64,000 nucleotides of DNA from Viscum album (taxonomy: Eukaryota > Streptophyta > Magnoliopsida > Santalales > Viscaceae), in assembly GCA_963277665.1 (NCBI GenBank), contig OY728119.1:313926206-313990205 (forward strand). The letters are read 5' to 3'. This document shows positions 14,241-26,679 of the stretch, in pieces. A model generated the notes under the pieces. It did not search any database and was not told where the DNA came from. It saw nothing but the letters and a program-made list of their open reading frames with translations. How positions within the stretch are numbered: the stretch's first letter is position 1; each line of letters opens with the position of its first letter. Both the position numbers and the translations under genes were made by a program.

Positions 14241-14799
14241 TAAAAATATCAAAATTATAATAACCCCCACTTCACATACATTAACATTGCACAACACTTT
14301 TGGAATACTTATAAAATAATACAAACAGATTCCCAAAGACCTCATTGGTTTAGTGCCTTTTGGAAACATGGAAACATAAAAACTGGTATATAAATGAGCT
14401 AAATTATCTCTCCCTAGGCTATTTATGACAATAACCCTTCTTATACACATCATAGTTACTACATATCTTCATAACATGGTAATGGAAGCATAAAAATGGG
14501 GTGAGCTCAATTTCTTAGTTAGGGTAACCAATGGAGACATGTTATCAGAAAAATGAGCATAAGGGTATGGGAATATGATCAAAAAATTAAAAGATCATAC
14601 CCTGAATGTCATAATATCATACTCATGAATCATGAAATAACTCATTGTAGTTCATAATAAGTTAATAAAAAAATAACCAAATCCACGAAATAATAAATGA
14701 GGAATAAGAAATAGACTTTGTGGAACACACATAAGAATAGAAAATATTATGTTAAGGATACCTACCAAGACCTTTATATCATGTTTTACTTATGCTATA

Positions 14800-15045
14800 A
14801 CGCTTGTTCCTACATCGGGCTTGGGATAACAACCCATGTAGCCTCTTACTTTTAGGGTTGGGCTATAAATTATGTGTCGTCTCACTTTTAGTATTGGGAT
14901 ACAAACAACATACCTTCATGTTTTGGGGATTGGGAAACAACCTATGTACCATATTACATTCAGGATTTGGAAACATCCTATGTACCTTCTCACCTTTAGG
15001 CTTGGGCTATAATCTAAGCACCCTCTTACTTTTCGGATAGGGAGA
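14800..15045 (-). repeat. Minisatellite in chromovirus LTR, unit about 36 bp
   Basis: About six to seven diverged copies of a unit built on GGGCTATAACCCATGTACC followed by CTCTTACTTTTAGG. The same array recurs at 21985-22275 in the paired LTR. The 78-codon open frame here is simply a translation of the repeat (recurring L-G-L-G-Y/N) and is not a gene. Confidence 0.75.
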
Positions 15046-17118
15046 TAAGTCATGTAACGTTTGAGTTCATATAAAATTTATCATTACCCAATGCATTTGT
15101 GGGAGATATAGGTATCACCCGTTACATAATAAAATCAAACATGAATGTTCCAATAGATAAAAAACATTCATCATATCATTACCCCTGAAATTTTAGGGAT
15201 TTTATAAATATAAAATCATAACCCATGATATGAAATGGGTATCGTTAAAATTTAATCACATCATATCCTATAGAGAACAGATAAATATTATTATCAGTTC
15301 ATTAAAGCATAAACCATGAAAAGAAGAATGGTTTCAAAGGAATATGACACGTTTAAGAGAACTATGTGTCATATGAATCATTACAAAAAAACACCATTCA
15401 TGGTCTAATATTAAGGGATCCTTTGGATTATTTTCTACAAAGGAATAAGTAGCATCAATGGATTTCATCTTTGATGGTGACTTTTTTTGAACTATATTTT
15501 AAAAACATTTCTTGATGAAATTATTCAATATTCTCTAAAAATAAATTAAATACATAAAATATTCTTAAAAACACTTTCATAATGATAAACATGTTAAAAT
15601 TATAAATGAATCATAGAAAACATTCAAAAAACTTTTTTATTTGAAAAATTATAAATAAAGTGTGAAAGTGTTTTTAAAATCATTTCTTTTAAAATTCATT
15701 GAATACATATAATGAAATCATGAAAATAATGATAATTAAATTTTAAACATAACACATTTTTTAAAACGGGTTTCCTTAAAAATTAATTTTAAAATGTATA
15801 AACTAAGCATGTATAATAATACAATTGTTTTTAAAAACATTTTTATTTGAAAAAAACATTTAAAATAATTAATGTCTATAAGATTAGGGAGAAAATTATT
15901 TTATAAATAATATCTATTTAATATTATTTTTTAAGATTAAATAGAATTTTTTTCATGACGGTAGCTAAATCGGTACATGTTGAACATTCCTTTTGAACCA
16001 TAAAATGTTCAGTAAAGTTAATCAACAATAAACCAACAAGAAAATTCCTTTTTAAAAACCCTTCTTGTTTTAAAATAAACTTGTGGGTTAAAATATATTT
16101 TCAAGATAATAGGTGAATAATATAATTTTTTTGAAACATTTAATAGAACATTTTTTTGAAGGAACACATATTTCTTACCAATGAGAAAAGTAATGTTGGG
16201 ATTTCAAAAATATAGTTTCTTGATCATCATATATACCAAAGAACAAAAAAATGGTACCACTACATATATATAACATGAATTTTTAGAGGCCAAGAAAAAA
16301 ATTTAGAGATATTGTGTTATGGATCATAATATTTCATCAATATAGTCATAATCATAAACTATCTCGATAAATGATGAGATTTTAGCCATAACCCATTATC
16401 GATTTGGTGACATTGCATCCATATAAAATGGAAATAATAAAATTACATGAATCGTAAAATATCATTAAAAGAATTATGTTCATGATAAAATATTTCAAAG
16501 GTAGTATATAATCCTCATAGGTAAATATAGGTGCATAAATTGGCATGTGTACCAAATAAGTCAAACTGAAACATAATTACTTTACAGATTTTCTATCTTT
16601 TGAATCCTGAGAATCATGAAATAAGGACCATAAAATGGATATGTAAATAAAAATAAATAAATTTATAATAATCATATATTAAATACATGGTAATTATAAA
16701 CACCAAACTGAATAAATAAGTTAATAATAAATCTTATATCACACAGAAATAAAAAGTGAGATGACGTTCCCTTACCTTGTGTCTTAACTCACACTATCCC
16801 GTTTCTAACTTTTGGTATAACAAATATATGTTTATTATACCGATATCATAGATCAATATTATTATATATAATTCCATATATGACTTCATTATGACTTTAT
16901 ATTACAGGTTTTTAACTATTTTATGTTATGATTACTCTTTATGGAATATTCTCTTGGCTTTTCACATGTGTCTCAATTTGTTACATCTTTGGTCCTAATA
17001 ATTATATACAGATTTCCCTAATGTAAAACATGATATAAAAATAATATATATATACATATATATTGTATATTTTTTACGAATATATGAAACATATAATAAT
17101 GAAATGGAATACATCATT

Positions 17119-17550
17119 CATGGAGATGGTAGGTCATACATATGCATGAACGATGTGTCCGAATTTATATATAATATGGATTGTATAAAAAAATAAATGA
17201 ATATGTATATATATATATATATATATATAATTATTATAATTAATACTTCGTATATATCATATATTTTCAGTAAATGTATTCTAAAGATATTCCATATATT
17301 GTGTGAATGAATCACATCGCATTGAGGGGCGGTAGTCTACACTTCGTCAAACAAAATTATCATATTTACACAAAATGGAAAATATATGTTTTGTAATCGA
17401 AGTTAAGAAGTTTAAATACATAATAATTATCATATATGTCACATATAAACATCACTTCTTTCATATTTTTCTTCCATTAAAGGTTGTAAATGATAATTGA
17501 ACAATCATCATTTCGTGTGGTGATAGTTAGGCATGCATATAAATAGTATG
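17119..17550 (-). repeat. Three diverged modules spaced about 190 bp inside LTR
   Basis: Copies start near 17119 (GGAGATGGTAGGTCATACAT, then ATGCATGAACGA), 17309 (ATCACATCGCATTGAGGGGC, then GGTAGTCTACAC) and 17501 (TTTCGTGTGGTGATAGTTAG, then GCATGCAT). The first two are followed by an AT-rich stretch. An AT dinucleotide run lies at about 17213-17229. Confidence 0.6.
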
Positions 17551-19280
17551 TTTGTTACCCATTTGATAGATGTGTGTTTAAGTGTATGTAGATCACTTAT
17601 AGTAACAAAATATTAGTATATTTTTTATACTATATTTTTTTTAATAATTATATAAGGAAAGTGGAGGTTTTGGAGAATGAATATTAGATAAAGGAACTTG
17701 GGGAAAGATATTACTTCTTCTTTGAGAAACTCCTATTGGTCTTCATGAAAGTGGTTCCTTTGATTTATTGATTCAAAATGTCAGTATTAAAAGAATAAGT
17801 TTGGTTTGTTTTAGATTGTATTTGTAATATATTTGATGAATCTAATTTTATTGTGATGTGTGAGGAATGGGAAGATTTAGTTTCCTTTTATATGGGAGGG
17901 AAATGACTTACTAGGTATTTTTGAATAAATGTTATGTGTACCAACATTTTTACCTAATTTTTTTTATCAAAACAAAGTAGAAAATTATTTAAATTAAATG
18001 TATGATTTATGTCCATAATATGGGTTTTTGAAAATTATATAACTCATTTGAGACCTTATGTTAAATTATTAGTCCTTTTTAAGCATCATTAATCCTTAAT
18101 CGATGTAATTAATTTTATTTACTTTCAGTAATACCTCGATGAAAAAATAATTTTACCTCATTAGAAATTAAAAATAATTATAATTCCCAATATGTATCCA
18201 TTTTCCAAATTTCAATAATATAATGGGAATAAATTAATTTAAATATAATCCCATAGATGGGAAGAAAATGTAGTCTTTTAAAATAAAAACATTCAAAAGT
18301 TTGCTAGGTTTTTATATTCAATTACATTGAAAATTTTATTCCAATGAACAAAATTATATTAATTTAAAAATAATATTTATAATTTATTATAAAAAATAAA
18401 TTAAAATATAATTTTACACTGCGAATATATTATAGGAAAAATAAATTTTTAATTATAATTTATTATTTTTTTACTATTCATTAATAAAATGAAACAAAAG
18501 ATAACAATACCAATAATTCACCCTAACAAAGTTTTTTTATGTTTATATTTAAAATATTAATTTTTTTACCAAAACAATTCTTACAAGTTCATATTTTTTT
18601 AATTTAAAAAAGGTTCTCCATTAAAATGAGGTAAAATTTCTTTAATAAAAATCTAGATTTTTAGGTGTAATAGTTAGTATGTTCTCCTATTATGCTTATC
18701 AAATCTACTAGATGAAGGTATTTTTTTTGAATATATAACATAAAAATATATTTAATATCAATCAATAATATTAATTAATTAATCTTATTAAGTGAGATAT
18801 CCTGTTTTCTATAAAATAGTCTTTTATAAAATCAATCCATTTATAGTCTTTTGGTTTCGACATTAATTTCCTACTAATAGGTAACAAATGAATTGAAAAA
18901 TATATTTTCATTGGTTTTTCATTACTATTTGAAGTATTAAATTTTATATATAGATTATATCATATAATATAAAATTATAATATTATTAATATTATATTAT
19001 TGTTTGGTAAAATTTGAAAATGCTTGTAACACAATTCATTGAAAAAACTCATTGTTGTGTGATGCATGATAAATATATATCAATTGAATTTAGTGATATA
19101 TAAAATATGTATAATTTATTTCAAATAGTTTTTATATTTTCATGTCTCCAGATATTATACACTCGTACATGCTTCGTGTTATGTGTAGTACAATTTTTAC
19201 TAAGTGTTGTACTTAACTCAATCCAAACATAGAACTTTAATATAAAAAAGCTATATTTTATGTTCGATAGGATAAAAAAT

Positions 19281-19311
<31 letters not shown>

Positions 19312-19335
19312 ATCTCGTAATCTCATGGTGTAACG

Positions 19336-21430
19336 TTCTACCCCCTTTAAAATGAATTTCTCCCTCAAAATTAATATTGGATACTAAAGGTTTAATACAG
19401 GAATATTCTTTTCTTAGAAACTGACATCATAATAATATATACAAAAATGTACCATAAAAATATTTAGAACTATAACGGTTACCCAAATAAACTAAAAAAT
19501 ATCTTACCACATTGAATAACATAGGTGTTAAGTGAAAAATTATACATGGAAGATAAATCTAACCATTAAATTTTGAGGGAGGCTGATATAGAATAATGAT
19601 CAGTAGATGTGTGTGGTCACAAAATCATAAATTTATGTTAATATAAGGGAACATTTGATTCGTTGGAAATAAAGGTACTAGGATAGATCTGTTTCCTGGA
19701 GTATAAGATTTTTTACTATCTATGATAATTAGAAAATATAATTACATGGTTTGAATCCTATTTATAATAATAATTTCACCCATTAGTTTTCCCTGGAATG
19801 ATTTCATCACAAACAAAAAGTAGTGAAGTTGAATTTTTCATTCCTGAAGCATTAAGAAAATCATGAGATCAATGATATTACATCCCATTTATCTTCAATT
19901 AACATAAACATAAGGTAGTTTGAAAAAGCTATCCAATATTCATAAATCCTCATATGGTGAGATAACACTTTAATCTTATCGACTTCTCCAATGTTTATAT
20001 AAGACATTCCACAAATTTTTTACCTCATAACCCATTCAAAAGTTTAAAATTCAATGAAGTAGAAACAAATAAATAAAATTTTCTTAACATTTCCAGCCCC
20101 CCCCCCCATATATCACAATGGTCCACTTGTTTTTCACATTCCAAACATATGATTTTCCTCGTTGTATAATCTCTTAAAACATTGTATTAAACATAATTAC
20201 AATAAAACATTATAGAAGACATACATGCTTCCTTATTAAAATGATTACTAGATACGTTCTTTATATCCAAGAAGTTTTAAACATAATTTTTTTTAACATA
20301 GCCCACTATTTCTATAATTATTTCTACAGTAATGAGTAACATCCAATTTAATTATTCATATCCATCATATCATTATCAAAACATCATTATATAAATGCCA
20401 GACATTAATTAAGGGTTACCTACCACTAAGAAAAATATCCCCTTTCTAGGAAATAACGTTTATATGTCTTCATAACCTATCAACATGTCTTTTTAAATAA
20501 TTAAAGAAAACTTATACAACAAATACATATATATTTTATGATTCATATAACATAATCATGGAATTAAAAACATAATTAGTTCATTTATCAAACATTATTC
20601 TTAAACCATTACTCAGAATTAAAAAATTAATTCATTGATACCTCTTTCCTAGAATATTAAATATATATCATTTATTATTGTTTATAAACCATAATATATT
20701 CATGCTTCTTACGTATAATAAAAATACACTAGAATAAAAACACATTCGTTTCACATGTCATTTGTTTTCTCTTTATCAATAAAAGTGTAACTGATACTCA
20801 CACAACCTTCCTAATTCTCATTGTGATATTTTCACATGGGAAATCGATTTTCATAATACACATACTTTTGACATCTGAATCATTCAATTTTAACCATGTT
20901 TTTTCTAGTTCACACATTTTACTAAACCAAAAAGCACATAGTGAAAAGCACATAACATAGAATAAAACCATATAATCCTAGAAAGCTACTAATAGTGTGT
21001 CTTAATTAGGAAAATTGTGTAATAGAAGACACCTTAGGTTTATTCTAGTTTATTATTCATCAAATTTAATTCAAATACTTCTTGGTGGTTTGAAAAACAT
21101 TTCTGCATTTCAAAATCATACCCCTCGAGAGTTCAGACTAGGTGTTCCATAAGGCTTGTTTTTGTGTACTAGGTTACAATGAGTAAAGATCGACCCACCA
21201 TGTTAGTGTTTTTACTCTTAGGTACATCTATTACATATCCATTTCCACTAATAGTATCCATGTGGGGATTTATTTCCCAGAAACCACCCACATTATCATT
21301 TACAAAAAATCCATGACATTTTCCACAATGTTAACTCATCATTATACCTATCCTTAGATACATCTCTAGGCATATCCGTATAAATATATATATATTAATA
21401 TCACTAAAGTTCTATAATGCTATTTTCAAA
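19336..21430 (-). mobile_element. Shortened internal region of - strand chromovirus
   Basis: On the - strand the left end carries the typical end of chromovirus pol: N-F-E-G-E-I-H-F-K-G-G at about 19346-19380, directly before the polypurine tract and the LTR that ends at 19335. The right end, next to the LTR at 21440, has AAGTTCTATAATGCT near 21407-21421, resembling (with a gap and mismatches) the complement of an initiator-Met-tRNA primer site, AAGCTCTGATACCA. Only about 2.1 kb separates the two LTRs, far less than the 4.5 kb or more of a full gag-pol, so most of pol is missing. No RT or integrase core was found. A C11 tract lies at 20097-20107. Confidence 0.45.
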
Positions 21431-21984
21431 AGGGTTACTAAATCTTTTCTATTATACAAACTATAGTGACCCTCACTTGACATACAATAACTTTACATCA
21501 CATTTTCAAAATAATTAAAACATTGTACAAATCGAAGCCCAAATACAGTATTAGTTTATTGCCTTTGGAAACATGGAATCAAAAAAACTAGTATATATGA
21601 GAGAGATATTATCTCTTATTAGGTTCTCAATTACTAGAAACCATCTTAGACACATAATAATTAATACATAGCTTCATAACATGAGAATGGAAACATAAAA
21701 AATGTTGAGCCTAGATTCTTAGTAGGGGTAAGAATAGCAGACATGTAAGATTATGCATGGACATATGGGTATGATAGTGTGATCACAAAAATATAAGATC
21801 ATACCCAGAATTTTATAATAAAATAATCATGAAATATGGAATATTTCATTAAAATTAATAATACATAAATTATAATGAAATTAGGTACATGACCTATGAG
21901 TTTATAACTATGGAATAAGACATAAAATTTTTGACTACTTAAGATAATATTAAATATTATTTCAAAGATATCTACGAAGACCTT

Positions 21985-22275
21985 TACAACATCCTAGGAT
22001 TGGGCTATGTCCCATGCACCTACATCAAGCTTGGGATAAAAACCCAAATGCCCTCATACCTTTAGGGTTGGGCTATAACCCATGTTCCCTATTAATTTCT
22101 GGCTTGTTATACAACCCATGTACCATATTTATTTCTATTTTGGGCTATAACCAAAGAACCCTCTTACTTTAATGCATGGGATACAACTTCAGTACCCTTT
22201 TACTTTCATACATGGGAAGAAAACCTTGTACTCTCTTACTGTCAGGCTTGCGTTACAACCCATGTACCCTTTGAG
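21985..22275 (-). repeat. Minisatellite in chromovirus LTR, unit about 36 bp
   Basis: About seven to eight copies of the same unit as at 14800-15045, again with TTGGGCTATAACCCATG and CCCTCTTACTTT cores, more diverged in the middle. It marks the same place in the second LTR copy. Confidence 0.75.
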
Positions 22276-24315
22276 ATCATATACTACTAATCATCACCCA
22301 ATGTATTGGAATGAGATATAAGTCCCAACCACCACGTAAAAAATAAAACATACATATTTCAATAGATAATAAAAAATCATTATGTCGCGACCCAATAAAA
22401 GAGAAGGGATTTATAGGTATCAAATCCTAACCCATAAAATAAAATTGGTATCATTAACATTCCATCATATCACAATCTATGGAAAAAATCTAGGCTTCCA
22501 AATCATTTCATTATTGCATAAACCATGAAAATACATGGGTTTCAAAAGTATATTACCCATGTAAAATTGATGTGTATCAAAAAAATAATTTCATCAAAAC
22601 AAATTCCATTCAAGAAAGAATATGATTGGAACCTTTTGCTAATTTCTAAGAAGGAGATGAGTAATAACAATAAATGTCATCTTATAAGAAAACTATTTTT
22701 GAAATACCTTTTAAAAATATTTACTGACTAAAATTTACTTTCTTCTTGAATTTTTTAAAAACATAAATCCTTTTGAAAACCATTTCTTGAAAATAACCTT
22801 GAAAAAAATATAAAGGAATCATTGAGAACATTCTAAAAACAATTTTATTTGAAAATATATATAAGTTACAAATTAATGTGTTTTGAAAAAAAAAATCATT
22901 GGAAATATTGAATGCATATATAGAAAGAATTAAAAGGTTTAAAATAAATTTTTAATCATAAAAAATCGAAACTTTTTATTTAATAATATATTTGAAATCA
23001 TTTAAATGAAGCCTCGATAACCGTACAAAAAATTTAAAAACCATTTTCTTTGAAGACAAATTTTAAAATAATGGATGTTAAGAGTATTAGGAATAAAAAT
23101 TATTTTAAGAGTAATATAATTTTAATCATGTAGTGTATGATATAGTTGAATTCCAGTCATGACAGTGGAAAATTCCGTACACACAGAACATTCCTTTTTT
23201 AGCATGAAAAGGATAGAAAAGTGCATCAACTAGAAAATAATAAGAATATTCTTCTTTTAAAAACCTTTTCTTAAATAAAAAAATTGGAAAAAGGGTATTT
23301 TAAATATTATAGGATAGTAGAAGAATATTTTTGGAATACTTTTAGAAAAAAATGTTTTTATGGAACAAAAATTTCGGACTGAAGAGATAGGTAATGTCAT
23401 ACATTCATAAAAATAATATCTTGAATCAATTGTGTTAAAAAATAGTAGAAACATTAAAAATAAATAGGATATGACATGAATAAATATATTTTGAGAAAAC
23501 TCATGATATTTCTTGATTTATTTATCCCATTATTTCATAAATGGAATCCTAACCATAAATAATCTCGATAAATGATGAGATTGTAGCTATAATATGTTAC
23601 CTAGTAAGAAACATTGAATCATAATAAAATAGAAAGAATGAAATTGAATGAATCTTAAAATATAATTAAAATATTTACATTCGTGATATGTAATTTCCAA
23701 TTCTGTATATACACCTCATTTAAAAATGTAGGTACCTAACATGAAACACATCTCAAAGAAGGAAAATTGAGACAAAATTACTTTACTGATTTGGTAAATT
23801 ATGAATCATAAAACCGACAAATTTTTTTTCAAAAAATGGATATGTAAATAACCATTAAATTAATTATAAAAATTATATATTTCATCCGTGGTCCTTTTGA
23901 ACACCACAAAAAATAAATATTTGTGAATATGACATGTATCTCACAGAAATAAAAAGTGAGATGAAATTCCCTTACCTTGTGTATTCACTCTAATTGTACC
24001 TATTAAAACCTCATGAATAATGAATATAAGATTATTATAAATCTATCAAAGAATCATATTCTTATATATAATACCGTATATGGTTTTATTATGACTTTTT
24101 ATTACCTTCTTGTTAACAATTTCATGTTAAGGCTACGCTCTGGGTAATTTTCGCTATGTTTTTCCCATGTATCATAATTTTTTATATATTTTATCATCAT
24201 ATTAATATCATGATTTCAAAAATTTAAACCCTGATATAAATGTTTTATATATTCACTATATATTTATTTATAATAATATATAAAATATAGATAAATTTAA
24301 GGTGATACAATGTTC

Positions 24316-24740
24316 ATGGAGATGGTAGGTTGTATGTATGAATCAACATTTTTTCCTATTTATTTGAAATATGGATAGTAAAAAAAATTAAATGAAATAT
24401 ATGTAGATATATATATAATACATTTATAGTATTATTATTATTTCATATATATCATATTAGTTTGAAAAAAAATCCAAATACATTTCGTGTATTTGTTGAA
24501 CGAATCACATCGCTTTGAGGGGATGTTGTCCACACCACCTCAAACCAAATTATTTTATTTAAAAAATGGAAAGTATAAAGAGATGTGTTGTAAAATAATT
24601 ATATTGTATTATTAAATAATTTTTATCATATATATCATATATAAATAGAAATTCCATTATAATTACCAATCATGAAATGTTGTAAAGTAAAAAAATGTAC
24701 AATCACCTTCTCATATGGCAGTAGATCGTCATACAGAAAA
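24316..24740 (-). repeat. Three diverged modules inside LTR
   Basis: Copies start near 24316 (GGAGATGGTAGGTTGTATGT), 24505 (ATCACATCGCTTTGAGGGGA, then TGTTGTCCACAC) and 24700 (CTTCTCATATGGCAGTAGAT). Spacing is again about 190 bp. Confidence 0.55.
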
Positions 24741-26679
24741 TTAGTATATTAGTTAACAATTAGATAATATGTGTATATGTATCAGTATAACTCATAGCAT
24801 AAATTTTTTTATTAAATTTAGGAAACTTTTTTTATATGTATTGATTAATTATAATGGAGTGGTGGATAATGAAAATAAAATAAAGGAGCTTGAGAAATGA
24901 TGTTACCCATTCTTTCAGTAATTCTTTTTGGTTTTCACCTGAGGGATTCCATGAATTTTTTTCAACCAAAAGGTAGGATCATGTAAGAAGGTAGAAATTT
25001 TGGGGTGATTATTGGGAATATCTTGGCTAAACATAATTTTGATTGGGAGGTGTGAGGGGGGAGATTTGGTGTCCTTTAATAGGTGTGGGAAAGAACTCAA
25101 TATGTATATTTGAAAAAAAGTTATGTGTCCACACATTATGCATATTAAAAGTCATAAAACCCCAAAACAACATAGTAATGGAAGATTAATTCCTGATTTA
25201 TGGCCATTAAATGGGGTTTGAACAAGTTTCTAGGTCATTTGGTCCCTTAAGTTTAATCATTTGTCATTTATTAAAATTTATTTTTCCTAAATCATTTTAA
25301 TTCTTTGTAGTTACGTTCACTAATATTTTCGGCCATAAATTAACATTAATTGTTAGAAATTATAAATTATTATTATTTCAAATAAGGAATAAATTTTTCA
25401 AAATTCGAGAAATCGGAGAGACAAAATTTAATTTATATATAATCCTATTGACATGATGACTATGGGGGGTTTTCAAGTAAAAACATTTGAATGTTTTCTG
25501 TGTTTTTATAATAAATTTCATTGTGAAATTTCTTCCAATTACCTAAATTGGATTAATTGTTAAAAAATATATTTAATTTTATTAAAATCAAAATTAAAAT
25601 ATAATTTGACACTATGGATAAATTAAATGAAAAATAATTTTTCAATTAAAATTCAGTATTTTTCACTATTTATTAAAAAAGGAAACCGAATAGAAAAAAA
25701 TTTTAATCCTCATATAATTATTTTGTTTTTAAATTGAAATATAATTTTATTTTGAAATATAAAATTTATATATGTTCTAAAATTTGGATTTAAAATTTGT
25801 TCTCCATTAAAGGCGGTTAGAATAAATTTATAAAAATATAGGTTTTATATGTAATATTTGGTCTGTTATCATCTTCTGCATATGAAATCTATTTGATGAT
25901 TGTAAAAAATAATTGATCGAATATATAACATAAAAATTTAATTTATAATGTTGACTAATAAAATATAATTTAACTTATTAACATAATCCTCCTTTTGTAG
26001 ATGAAAATTATTTTATAAAATAATTTCCTTTATATTCATTTGGTTTATAAATTTATTTACAATTAATAGGTAACCAATGAATTCATAAATATATTTTTCT
26101 TATTCAGGTCAGTACTATTTATAATCATAAATTTAACAACATGATTATATCTTATTATATTAAGTAATAATATTTTTAATATTATATTATTATTTGGTAA
26201 AACTCGGTAATGCGTGTAACGAAGGTCACTCAATAAACTCTTTGTTTCGTATGACACTCATTAACTAGGTTTCGTGTTCATTTCAGGATATATAGAATTT
26301 TGGGATTCTATTTAAAATATTAAATATATTATAATGTATTTTAATAATAAATTTTATTACATGGTTGGTTATGTGTGTAGCACAAACTAAACATGGTGTT
26401 TCATTTAATACAATTCAAACATATCACCTTCATGTAATAAAATATAGATTTTGTGTCTCTAGAAATGAAAAATGTCAAAAAAAGAATGATTTAATAAAAA
26501 AATCAAAAAATATAGGAGTGTTAAAATAAAGCACCTAATTCAATTCATACCTTATTATTTAATGGCTCATTTATAATATTTATCTTTGTCGAAAAAAATT
26601 CAAGGTTTATTTAGGGTAAGTGTTTCATGTTGTATACACTATAGAACATAGTTTTATTTAAAATAATAAGGGTGTTACA

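Larger units (their letters stand above)
14256..19335 (-). repeat. Long LTR of - strand chromovirus (left end approximate)
   Basis: The right edge (the LTR start on the - strand) is the GGTGTAACG at 19327-19335, a mutated form of TGTTACACC. It is followed on the + strand by TTCTACCCCCTTT, the complement of a polypurine tract. The left edge is set near 14256, where similarity with the copy at 21440 begins. Shared landmarks in order are a 36-bp minisatellite at 14800-15045, CCCTTACCTTGTG near 16770, three modules at 17119, 17309 and 17501, and the terminal CACC/polypurine junction. The same landmarks occur about 7.2 kb further right, at 22.0, 23.97 and 24.32 kb. Confidence 0.6.
21440..26679 (-). 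repeat. Long LTR of - strand chromovirus (left end approximate)
   Basis: The right edge is GGTGTTACA ending at 26679 (TGTAACACC on the - strand), followed by TTCACCCCCCA, the complement of a polypurine tract. Inside are a minisatellite at 21985-22275, ATTCCCTTACCTTGTG near 23966, and modules near 24316, 24505 and 24700. Similarity to the LTR ending at 19335 is clear, with offsets of about 7.2 kb until the right third, where the two differ by about 140 bp in length. The left edge is set by the possible primer site at about 21410-21425. Confidence 0.6.

Noticed and set aside
14804..15040. 78-codon open frame
   Set aside because: It is a translation of the 36-bp minisatellite, with recurring L-G-L-G-Y units and no recognisable domain.
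17119..17550. CRISPR-like array from regularly spaced repeats
   Set aside because: The modules are diverged, spaced about 190 bp apart, located in retrotransposon LTRs of a plant-type genome, and have no cas genes.
20110..20165. Gag zinc knuckle on the - strand (C-L-E-C..H-C)
   Set aside because: The spacing does not fit CX2CX4HX4C and no capsid block lies upstream, so the match is probably fortuitous.
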